A stretch of 64,000 nt of DNA from an uncultured Pseudomonadales bacterium (GTDB lineage: Bacteria > Pseudomonadota > Gammaproteobacteria > Pseudomonadales > CANNCY01): positions 1-64,000 of the forward strand of contig CANNCY010000002.1 in the NCBI GenBank assembly GCA_947503335.1. The letters are read 5' to 3'. Positions 57,000 to 64,000 of the stretch are shown piece after piece. Each line of letters opens with the position of its first letter. The stretch's first letter is position 1. The position numbers and the translations under genes are program-made. A model generated the notes under the pieces. It worked only from the letters and a program-made list of their open reading frames with translations, did not search any database and had not been told where the DNA came from.

Positions 57000-57877
57000 G
57001 AATCGCCGTGCCCCATTGTAATGTTGTTACCTTCGGCATCGGTGAGCGAATGGTCTAGTTCGGTGCCGCAAAAACGGCAATAGTCTGCGTCTCGTTCGTG
57101 ATCACCGCGGTGACAATTTGTACATACTTCTAATAGTCTTACAGACTTTTCAGGCGTTTGTTTGGCATCTTGATTGCGTATCATCTCGGCCGCAAAAATG
57201 CCCCCAGGCACAGCGATGATTGAGTACCCCGTCAACATTACTAGCGAAGCGATGAACTTACCAATTATCGTTACAGGAACGATATCACCATAACCCACAG
57301 TCGTAATGGTCACGATGGCCCAATAAATACTTTCTGGAATACTAGTAAAGCCGTTTTGATGGCTTTCTACTACGTACAATACAGAGCCATACAATACCGC
57401 TAACACCAACACCGCAAAAAAGAATAAGGCGATTTTTCGGGCTGAGCTTCTCAAGCCCTGCAACAACTGTTTAGATTCGTCAATGTAACGAACCATCTTC
57501 AAGATTCTGAATACCCGCAAAACGCGCAGTAATCTTACGACAACTAAATAGGCGGCATCAGCAAAGAACAATGCCACGTACGTCGGGATAATCGCTAACA
57601 GATCTATAACGCCCCATTTACTAAAGATGTACTTAAATCTATTTTTAGAAATATATATGCGAACGATGTACTCAATGGTGAAGCAGATAGTAAAGAACCA
57701 TTCGAACGCAAAAAACCAACCGCCATATAATTCGTGCAGTTCAGGCACCGAGTCGAGCACCTCGCACAGAACACTCAGCAAGATCATCCAGATCAACGCA
57801 ATGTCAAAACCTCGGCCTGCGGCGGTTTTGTGACCAAAGATAATTTCGTATAAACGTTCTTTTAAAGCTGTGCTCAC
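56996..57877 (-). CDS. Voltage-gated potassium channel with zinc ribbon
   Basis: 293 residues with six membrane segments. S4 has the spaced arginines RLLRVLRVFRILKMVRY, and the selectivity filter is TVGYGD between S5 and S6. The C-terminal tail ends in a four-cysteine zinc ribbon, CTNCHRGDHERDADYCRFCG (about 252-272), not a cyclic-nucleotide domain. It should open on depolarisation and carry K+. It is translationally coupled to the EvgS-like kinase gene (ATGA overlap). Confidence 0.92.
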   Translation of the reverse strand: MSTALKERLYEIIFGHKTAAGRGFDIALIWMILLSVLCEVLDSVPELHELYGGWFFAFEWFFTICFTIEYIVRIYISKNRFKYIFSKWGVIDLLAIIPTYVALFFADAAYLVVVRLLRVLRVFRILKMVRYIDESKQLLQGLRSSARKIALFFFAVLVLAVLYGSVLYVVESHQNGFTSIPESIYWAIVTITTVGYGDIVPVTIIGKFIASLVMLTGYSIIAVPGGIFAAEMIRNQDAKQTPEKSVRLLEVCTNCHRGDHERDADYCRFCGTELDHSLTDAEGNNITMGHGDS

Positions 57878-57949
57878 GGGCTACCCTTTCGCCTTAAGGT
57901 TCAGTAGAGTTTAGTTTACTCATCAACCAGCAGTGCAACAAGACAAGCT

Positions 57950-58927
57950 ATGCGATACCTGTGCCATCAAGACCCCAAGCAACTTGCAATTAAAACTGGC
58001 GAATTACGCCCTCTAGAACACGACGAACTTTTAATTGAAGTCGCGTATGCCGGGATAAACAAACCCGATTTACTACAAAGACTGGGGCTCTACCCTGCAC
58101 CAAAAGGGGCTTCGCCAATACTGGGCCTAGAAGTATCAGGGGTGGTCAAAGCCGTGGGCAGAGATGTCGACCAGTTTAAACCCGGTGATAAAGTATGCGC
58201 ACTGTGTAACGGCGGAGGGTACGCAACCGAAGTTAACGTGCCTCAAGGCCAAGTTTTTAAAGCTGGTTCGCTCACTCTAAAAGACGCAGCATCGCTTCCT
58301 GAAACCTGGTTTACCTGCTACAGCAATCTAGTTGATATCGCTAAATTGGCCAAAGGCGAGCAAATACTGATTCATGGTGGTGCTGGAGGTATCGGTAGTA
58401 CTGCTATACAGATGGCCAAGCAGATAGGTGCCATCGTACACACTACCGTCAGCTCGCCCAACAAGGCCGCCTTCGTAAAAAGCCTTGGTGCCGATCATAC
58501 CTATTTGTACGTTGAAGATTTTTGGCCACAGCTACAAAAAAACAGCCAAGGCATAGACGTGGTGTTAGATATGGTCGGTGGTGACTATATGCAGCATCAC
58601 ATCAATGTGGCGAAGCTAGACGGGCGAATAGTATCGATCGCCTTTATGGGAGGAAGCCGCCAGACACTAGACTTACTACCTATGATGTTAAAACGGCTGG
58701 TGTTAACCGGCTCTACCCTTAGACCCAGAACTGCCTGCGAAAAGCGAGCAATTCGCAATGGGCTTGCAGAGCAGTTTTGGCCACATATTCAATCTAATGT
58801 GATCAAGTCTCTGGTAACGAATACCGTCGACTTTACCGCTAAGGGAGTAGAACAGGCGCTGATGTCGATGAAAGACAATCAGCACCACGGTAAATGGGTT
58901 ATCGCAATCAACCCCCAGCTAGCTTAA
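57950..58927 (+). CDS. Zinc-free medium-chain NAD(P)H:quinone oxidoreductase
   Basis: 325 residues of the MDR superfamily, QOR/PIG3 branch: GINKPDLLQRLGLYPAPKGASPILGLEVSG, the Rossmann motif IHGGAGGIGSTAIQMAK, and VVLDMVGG. The zinc-binding cysteines of alcohol dehydrogenases are absent. It reduces quinones or similar carbonyls with NADPH. It ends inside the yciH gene by 20 bases, convergent. Confidence 0.9.
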   Translation: MRYLCHQDPKQLAIKTGELRPLEHDELLIEVAYAGINKPDLLQRLGLYPAPKGASPILGLEVSGVVKAVGRDVDQFKPGDKVCALCNGGGYATEVNVPQGQVFKAGSLTLKDAASLPETWFTCYSNLVDIAKLAKGEQILIHGGAGGIGSTAIQMAKQIGAIVHTTVSSPNKAAFVKSLGADHTYLYVEDFWPQLQKNSQGIDVVLDMVGGDYMQHHINVAKLDGRIVSIAFMGGSRQTLDLLPMMLKRLVLTGSTLRPRTACEKRAIRNGLAEQFWPHIQSNVIKSLVTNTVDFTAKGVEQALMSMKDNQHHGKWVIAINPQLA

Positions 58928-59228
58928 CTGTATGGCCCATCGCTTCAAGTAAGGGTTTAACCTGCTGACGAACATCGCCTTGAATCTCGATTTCTCCAGA
59001 CTTGATCGCACCACCGGTACTCAACTTTTGCTTAAGGGTTTTAGCTAGCGGCTTTAGCTCTGCATCTGTCATGCCAAGACCGCCAATAATAGTAACACCC
59101 TTGCCTTTGCGGCCTTTCGTTTCGCGACGCACACGCACGATACCGTCGGTTTCTGGCGCTGTTTGCGGCGTTGGTTCGTCTTTAACGCGCCCGCCATCGG
59201 TGCTGTATACCAATCGTGACCCTTTCAT
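58908..59228 (-). CDS. yciH: YciH/SUI1-type translation factor
   Basis: 106 residues with the SUI1 fold: VRVRRETKGRKGKGVTIIGGLGM, LKQKLSTGGAIKSGEIEIQGDVRQQVKPLLEAMGH. Bacterial YciH acts in start-codon fidelity and as a translation modulator under stress. Length and sequence are standard. Confidence 0.93.
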   Translation of the reverse strand: MKGSRLVYSTDGGRVKDEPTPQTAPETDGIVRVRRETKGRKGKGVTIIGGLGMTDAELKPLAKTLKQKLSTGGAIKSGEIEIQGDVRQQVKPLLEAMGHTVKLAGG

Positions 59229-59289
59229 TGATCTACCTATTTGATTTTTGAACTATATTTAACAGTGCGTTTATGACAAGGAGGTCGCC

Positions 59290-59787
59290 ATGACGGCAAC
59301 GCTTTTGACCACTTTCACTGCAGCGGCACTATTTGCAGCCTATTGGGTAATGTATCATCGGCCCAAACAACGCAAGTCGCAACGGCAGATTTCACAGATC
59401 GAAACCATTGCACAAGAAGTGTCTAGCGCCGTTGATCTATTTCGCATGTATCAATCGATGGTATTTAAGCAGATTGATACCAAAAGCGTAGCCACAAACG
59501 AGCTTAGACAGCGCCTTATCAGCACAACCAACAGCATGGTACAGATCACCCAGGATCTAAAGCGCCACGAATCTACACTGCGTATATTAGGTGATACCCA
59601 ACTAGCCGATCACTTGCGAGTCTTTTGCCATTCGATTTTATTCTTCAGACATCAACTCAATCGATACAAACAAAAACAGGTCGGCCTAGATGACTTGCAC
59701 ATTGCTAGAGATCAGGTTTTACAGGCACAAGAACTGTTTTACCAACAGATTGCGAAGGGCTACAATCAAGCGCTTTCTAGAATATAA
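59290..59787 (+). CDS. Membrane-anchored helical protein of unknown function
   Basis: 165 residues after a perfect AAGGAGG site. One N-terminal membrane helix (about 3-20) is followed by a basic stretch (HRPKQRKSQRQ) and a long, largely helical and polar cytoplasmic region (30-160) rich in Gln. No domain recognised. It lies 12 bases before the S9 peptidase gene and may be co-transcribed. Confidence 0.65.
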   Translation: MTATLLTTFTAAALFAAYWVMYHRPKQRKSQRQISQIETIAQEVSSAVDLFRMYQSMVFKQIDTKSVATNELRQRLISTTNSMVQITQDLKRHESTLRILGDTQLADHLRVFCHSILFFRHQLNRYKQKQVGLDDLHIARDQVLQAQELFYQQIAKGYNQALSRI

Positions 59788-59799
59788 AGAAAGCACTCT

Positions 59800-61620
59800 A
59801 TGACTAACCAACCCGCTGGCTTTTGGCCCTCTTCTATCTCAGCCTCACTACTCACTGAAAAAGCGGTTAAGCTGGCTTGCCCTACATGGCAAAGAGATAG
59901 ATTATTTTGGCTGCAATCGATTCCTGAGCAGGCTGGGCGTAGTGCCGTTATGGCATATATTGACGGCGAAGCAACCGAACAGACACCCCATGACTTTAGC
60001 GCAAAAAGCAAAGTGCATGAATATGGCGGCCTCTGTTATTGTGCATCAGAGACCATACTCTACGCTGTAAACAAGAGCGATCAGCAGATCTACGCCATTT
60101 GTAATCAACAGGCAACGAAATTAACAAATTCTTCATTAAGATTTGCCGATTTGCAGCTATCGCCTGACGGGTCAACGATCTATGCAGTTGCCGAACAGCC
60201 CAGTTCACCCGAGCCCATCGCATCAATAGTATCAATTAGTACTCATGATGGGCGAGTAACAACCCTTGAAAAAGGGCATAGCTTTTATGCCTCGCCTTCA
60301 CTATCACCCTGCTCAGGTCGGCTAGCATTCATCGCATGGGATCACCCCAACATGCCTTGGAATCGAAACCAATTAATGGTTTTAGACCTATCCAGTAATA
60401 CAGTAAGTGATCATTCAGCCTCGCCCAACTGCAGCCATTTTCAGCCACAATGGCACACAAATGGCACACTAATGGCCGCGATTGATCTAGACGAATGGTG
60501 GAATCTGTACCAATTAACAGATGGGCAATGGCAGCCTTTATTTAATATCAATGCAGAGGTTGCCTATCCTCAGTGGGTATTCGGTATGTCAACTTGGGGA
60601 TTCACTAGCGATAGCACCATTGTGTTTAGCGCCAATCGAGGGGGCTTTTGGTCAGTTCACGAATTTAATCTTGAGACTCTTCAGATATCGGCATTAGAAA
60701 CTGATCAAGTAGACCTTGAGGCCTGCGCAGTTTCGACAAATGGCGTCGCCTTACTGGGCGCAAGCAGTCTTAAACCTAGCTACTTAACTTTAAACAATCA
60801 GTTAATAGTACAATCGACAGCAGTTAACTTGCCTGAAACGCAGGTCTCAATACCCCAACCCTTTAGCTTTAACGTAAAAGGCAGTGAAAGCCATGGTATC
60901 TATTACCCGCCTACGAACAATGAATACCAGACAGACCAACCGCCACTAATCATCATGGCACATGGTGGCCCTACCGCCTGCACCGGCCCAGGTGTTCAAA
61001 TTAAGATTCAATTCTTTACTAGCCGCGGATTTGCCGTTGCCGATATTAACTATCGCGGTAGCACCGGATACGGTCGTAGCTACCGACATGCCCTTGACGG
61101 TCAGTGGGGCATCTTTGATGTTGAAGACGTTTGCGCCGCTGTTGCTCATTTACAACAGCAAAACATGGCAAGTAAAGAGCATGTATTTATTCGCGGTGGC
61201 TCGGCAGGCGGGTATACCGTACTAGCGGCTTTAGCATTTACCGACACATTTAACGGCGGTTGCAGTCAATACGGTATTGGCGAGCTTACAGCGCTCGCCC
61301 GAGACACCCATAAGTTCGAAGCTAAGTATCTAGATAGCTTGATAGCGCCGTGGCCAGAGGGTGAAGCGATATATAACCAACGCTCACCGCTAAATTACGC
61401 CGACCAGCTAAGCTGCCCAGTTCTGTTCTTACAAGGATTAGAAGACAAAGTCGTGCCGCCAAATCAATCACGTACAATGTACGAAGCGCTGGTTGAAAAA
61501 GGCATCTACACCGAGCTTAGAGAATACGACGGCGAAGGCCATGGTTTTGCAATGGCAGAAACTATTCTCGACGCCTTCGACACCGAACTTAAGTTTTACC
61601 AAAAGCTGCTTACCAGCTAG
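59800..61620 (+). CDS. Cytoplasmic S9-family peptidase
   Basis: 606 residues: a propeller domain (about 40-340) and an alpha/beta hydrolase domain with the serine in FIRGGSAGGYTVL, the aspartate in GLEDKVVPP and the histidine in DGEGHGF. There is no signal peptide, unlike the other S9 peptidase here (39911-41872), so it would finish peptide breakdown inside the cell. Similar to acylaminoacyl/dipeptidyl peptidases; exact specificity unknown. Its stop overlaps the greB stop by four bases. Confidence 0.9.
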   Translation: MTNQPAGFWPSSISASLLTEKAVKLACPTWQRDRLFWLQSIPEQAGRSAVMAYIDGEATEQTPHDFSAKSKVHEYGGLCYCASETILYAVNKSDQQIYAICNQQATKLTNSSLRFADLQLSPDGSTIYAVAEQPSSPEPIASIVSISTHDGRVTTLEKGHSFYASPSLSPCSGRLAFIAWDHPNMPWNRNQLMVLDLSSNTVSDHSASPNCSHFQPQWHTNGTLMAAIDLDEWWNLYQLTDGQWQPLFNINAEVAYPQWVFGMSTWGFTSDSTIVFSANRGGFWSVHEFNLETLQISALETDQVDLEACAVSTNGVALLGASSLKPSYLTLNNQLIVQSTAVNLPETQVSIPQPFSFNVKGSESHGIYYPPTNNEYQTDQPPLIIMAHGGPTACTGPGVQIKIQFFTSRGFAVADINYRGSTGYGRSYRHALDGQWGIFDVEDVCAAVAHLQQQNMASKEHVFIRGGSAGGYTVLAALAFTDTFNGGCSQYGIGELTALARDTHKFEAKYLDSLIAPWPEGEAIYNQRSPLNYADQLSCPVLFLQGLEDKVVPPNQSRTMYEALVEKGIYTELREYDGEGHGFAMAETILDAFDTELKFYQKLLTS

Positions 61621-62096
61621 TTTTTATCATACTCGATTGCAACAACGTACCAAGATACAGGCCCCGATGGGGTCTGTACCACCGCTTCGTCATCGATCTC
61701 TTTTTTCAACAGGGCAATAGCCATCGGCGAATCAATAGAGATATAGGCCTTGTTGTCGTAGATTTCGTCACCACCAACTATTTTAAAGCGCTTTTCGTCG
61801 CCTTCGTCGTTTTCTACCGTTACCCAAGCACCAAAGAAAACGCGCCCTTCTTGCTGAATCGAATAGTCGACTACCTTCACCCCTTCGATACGTTTTTGTA
61901 AGTATCGAACACGCCGGTCAATTTCACGTAAACGTTTTTTATTGTACTGATAGTCTGCATTCTCTGATCGATCACCAAGCGACGCGGCCCAAGTCACTTT
62001 CTTAGTGACCTCGGGGCGCTCTGTTCGCCACAGATAATCTAGTTCTTTTCGCAGCGCATCATAGCCTGCGCGTGTGATTAAGTTTGCTTTAGCCAT
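61617..62096 (-). CDS. greB: GreB, transcript cleavage factor
   Basis: 159 residues: an N-terminal coiled coil (about 5-75, LRKELDYLWRTERPEVTKKVTWAASLGDRSENADYQYNKKRLREIDRR with the catalytic acidic tip SENADY) and a C-terminal globular domain. It rescues backtracked RNA polymerase. The WRTERPEVTKKV block marks GreB and not GreA. Confidence 0.95.
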   Translation of the reverse strand: MAKANLITRAGYDALRKELDYLWRTERPEVTKKVTWAASLGDRSENADYQYNKKRLREIDRRVRYLQKRIEGVKVVDYSIQQEGRVFFGAWVTVENDEGDEKRFKIVGGDEIYDNKAYISIDSPMAIALLKKEIDDEAVVQTPSGPVSWYVVAIEYDKN

Positions 62097-62218
62097 GCAC
62101 TCAGATTACTGATCGCAACCACCATAGCAACCCCGATTGGTAAAAGTGCTGACGCCAACACCTAGGCGGTTCTATAACCCCTTGTTATGCTGATATTGAA
62201 AGAGAATAAGGATTAACA

Positions 62219-63544
62219 ATGAGTCTATGGCATGCCCAGAGCTGGCGCGAAAAAACCGCGCTTCAACAGCCAACGTACCCAGATCAAAATAAGCTTGAAG
62301 CGATCGAAGCCAAACTAAGCAATTTACCACCTCTAGTAATTGCCAACGAGATCGAGCAGCTTCGCAATCGCTTTGCAGATGTCGCTCAGGGTAATGGCTT
62401 TTTATTACAGGGTGGCGATTGTGCAGAAAGCTTTGCTGGCTGTCGTGCGGGTCAAATCGAGTCAACCTTCAAAGTACTTCTGCAGATGGCAGTGGTTTTA
62501 ACCCACGCCGCTAGCAAACCGGTTGTAAAAGTGGGTCGCATTGCAGGCCAATATGCAAAACCTCGTTCAAGTGACATTGAGACACAAAACGGTATCGCAC
62601 TACCCAGCTATCGCGGCGATATCATCAACAGCTTTGAGTTTACCGAGCAAGCGCGAACGCCCGATCCAGAACGCATGCTAGAAGCTTATTACCTGGCGAC
62701 AAGTACTCTTAATTTTGTACGCGCACAGGCTAGTCACGGTGGCGCCGATCTTTCGCAGGTTAGCAGCTGGAACCTAGACTTTGTGGCTAATAGCTCGTTA
62801 GGCGAGCAATACGATCACATTGCCAATAAAGTACAGGATACACTGTCGTTTATGCACGCCTGCGGTGTTGATCTAAAACAAAGCAGCCTTAGCTCTGCCG
62901 AACTTTATACGTCTCATGAAGCGCTATTACTAAACTATGAATCTGCATTAGCATTTGACTATCGAGATCAGCATTATGCAGGTAGCGGTCATATGCTTTG
63001 GATCGGTGACCGCACTCGCCAACCTGACGGCGCCCACGTCGAATTCTTGCGCGGAGTGCGCAATCCGATCGGGGTAAAAGTGGGGCCAACCACTAAAATT
63101 GATGACCTTCTGCAACTGTGCGAACTGCTAAACCCTAACAACGAGCCCGGTCGATTAAATCTGATTGCACGTATGGGCAATCAAAAAATTGGCGAGTTTT
63201 TGCCGCCACTAGTACATGCAATTTCAAGAGAAGGGCAAAACGTACTATGGAGTAGCGACCCGATGCACGGCAACACGTTGAAAAGCGACTCGGGATATAA
63301 AACCCGCCGCTTTAACGACATTTTGGGCGAGCTTAATCAGTTCTTTGACATTCATAAGTCAGAAGGCACTGTGGCCGGTGGTGTTCACTTTGAGATGACA
63401 GGGCAAAATGTAACCGAATGCACCGGCGGCGCGGTACAGATTACTGATCAAGATTTGGCAGACCGCTATCACACGCAGTGCGACCCAAGACTCAATGCAG
63501 ACCAGGTATTAGAGATGGCATTCTTAATCGCCGATAGTCTTTAG
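62219..63544 (+). CDS. aroG: Class II DAHP synthase
   Basis: 441 residues, the plant/Mycobacterium type of 3-deoxy-7-phosphoheptulonate synthase that starts the shikimate pathway. Signature blocks: [50 protein letters not shown] and SDPMHGNT. Most gammaproteobacteria also have class I enzymes (AroF/G/H); the class II form is common in Pseudomonas and relatives. AAGGA lies seven bases before the ATG. The choice of gene symbol is uncertain. Confidence 0.93.
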   Translation: MSLWHAQSWREKTALQQPTYPDQNKLEAIEAKLSNLPPLVIANEIEQLRNRFADVAQGNGFLLQGGDCAESFAGCRAGQIESTFKVLLQMAVVLTHAASKPVVKVGRIAGQYAKPRSSDIETQNGIALPSYRGDIINSFEFTEQARTPDPERMLEAYYLATSTLNFVRAQASHGGADLSQVSSWNLDFVANSSLGEQYDHIANKVQDTLSFMHACGVDLKQSSLSSAELYTSHEALLLNYESALAFDYRDQHYAGSGHMLWIGDRTRQPDGAHVEFLRGVRNPIGVKVGPTTKIDDLLQLCELLNPNNEPGRLNLIARMGNQKIGEFLPPLVHAISREGQNVLWSSDPMHGNTLKSDSGYKTRRFNDILGELNQFFDIHKSEGTVAGGVHFEMTGQNVTECTGGAVQITDQDLADRYHTQCDPRLNADQVLEMAFLIADSL

Positions 63545-64000
63545 CCGCCTGTTTCGCTCATAAAGCGCACTACTTCAATATTATTGTCGATATCAAAGTG
63601 GTGCCGCTCTGGTTTCAATTGCATCGCTTGAATTACCGCCTCACGCAATTGCTGGTCACTTGCACCATCGCGCATCATCGCTCGCAAATCAATGGCATTA
63701 TCATTGCCTAAACACAGCAGTAACTTGCCCTCAACAGTAACGCGAACACGGTTGCAATCGCCGCAAAAGTTATGGCTCATGGGCGAGATGAAACCTACTC
63801 TAGTGCCTGAGCTAGTTTGCCAGTAACGGGCAGGGCCACCTGTGTCGATATTTGAGCTGCGCAGTTCTTCGTGTTGCGATAAGTATGCGCGTAGACGTTC
63901 TGACATCACGTAGTCATGTTGACGCTTAGAGCCCTTTTGCTGAAGAGGCATTTCTTCGATAAATGCGATATCAATACCCTTAGATATTGCGAAATACATC
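63541..64000 (-). CDS. moaA: MoaA, C-terminal part (window edge)
   Basis: The frame runs off the window edge, so the true start and the N-terminal radical SAM domain are not visible; the first Met (63999) is internal. The visible 152 residues contain the second [4Fe-4S] motif [20 protein letters not shown] and the C-terminal GG needed for activity. MoaA makes the first pyranopterin step of molybdenum cofactor synthesis, which NapA at the other end of the window needs. The stop overlaps that of the DAHP synthase gene by four bases. Confidence 0.93.
   Translation of the reverse strand, partial: MYFAISKGIDIAFIEEMPLQQKGSKRQHDYVMSERLRAYLSQHEELRSSNIDTGGPARYWQTSSGTRVGFISPMSHNFCGDCNRVRVTVEGKLLLCLGNDNAIDLRAMMRDGASDQQLREAVIQAMQLKPERHHFDIDNNIEVVRFMSETGG

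Overview
The window looks like chromosomal DNA of a gammaproteobacterium of moderate GC, probably a marine heterotroph. The basis is the set of gammaproteobacterial housekeeping genes (cmoA/cmoB, greB, slyX, csrA, lptFG divergent from pepA-holC-valS, an Fe-S type FNR regulator) next to large TonB-dependent receptors and secreted S9 peptidases. I saw no rRNA gene, complete tRNA, insertion sequence, prophage or CRISPR array. Genes are tightly packed, with many 1-4 base overlaps and several convergent genes whose ends overlap.

Region by region. 1-433: a hairpin-rich stretch with a 77-bp direct repeat that starts with what looks like a tRNA 3' end, then a small lipoprotein gene whose lipobox cysteine codon is TGA. 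453-6188: a periplasmic nitrate reductase cluster, napEDABC, on the minus strand with an outer-membrane channel gene and a small secreted protein downstream; napE is only 48 codons. 6362-10090: katG, with Fur-like and OxyR-like sites upstream, and an RhlE-type helicase. 10248-12948: a DUF4382 lipoprotein, a DHH phosphoesterase and an FNR-type regulator with a perfect FNR box at its start codon; a 36-residue membrane protein gene diverges from it. 13167-18090: a CusBA-like copper/silver efflux operon with a His-rich small protein. 18135-22510: a solute-binding protein divergent from a hybrid sensor kinase, a DUF922 protease and a lactonase gene broken by TGA. 22507-36675: a NagX-like protein, a secreted unknown, an RDD protein, lptGF, pepA-holC-(unknown)-valS-rarD, a phosphodiesterase, AMMECR1, a GIY-YIG protein, a transglutaminase/TPR lipoprotein and MarC.

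36832-47000 is the main accessory region: two TonB-dependent receptors flank an S9 peptidase, an unknown secreted protein and a methyltransferase, preceded by an ECF sigma factor and a 73-residue FecR remnant that keeps only the N-terminal DUF4880 region. It reads as a regulated uptake and hydrolysis system for a peptide-like substrate. 47184-53470 holds slyX, a META lipoprotein, a PuuB-like oxidase, cmoAB, a FixL/FixJ-like pair and csrA. 53692-57877 holds an EvgS-like kinase translationally coupled to a voltage-gated potassium channel with a C-terminal zinc ribbon. 57950-64000 holds a quinone oxidoreductase, yciH, an unknown membrane-anchored protein, a second S9 peptidase, greB, a class II DAHP synthase and the C-terminal part of moaA, cut by the window edge.

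Common themes are oxygen and nitrate control (nap, FNR, the FixLJ-like pair, MoaA for the molybdenum cofactor NapA needs), metal and peroxide stress, and peptide scavenging. I found no single complete system that I can call new. The best leads are the receptor/peptidase island with its minimal anti-sigma protein and pentamer-repeat ribosome binding site, the channel-kinase operon, the lipoprotein-type NapB, the FNR-linked small membrane protein, and two genes each interrupted by one in-frame TGA.
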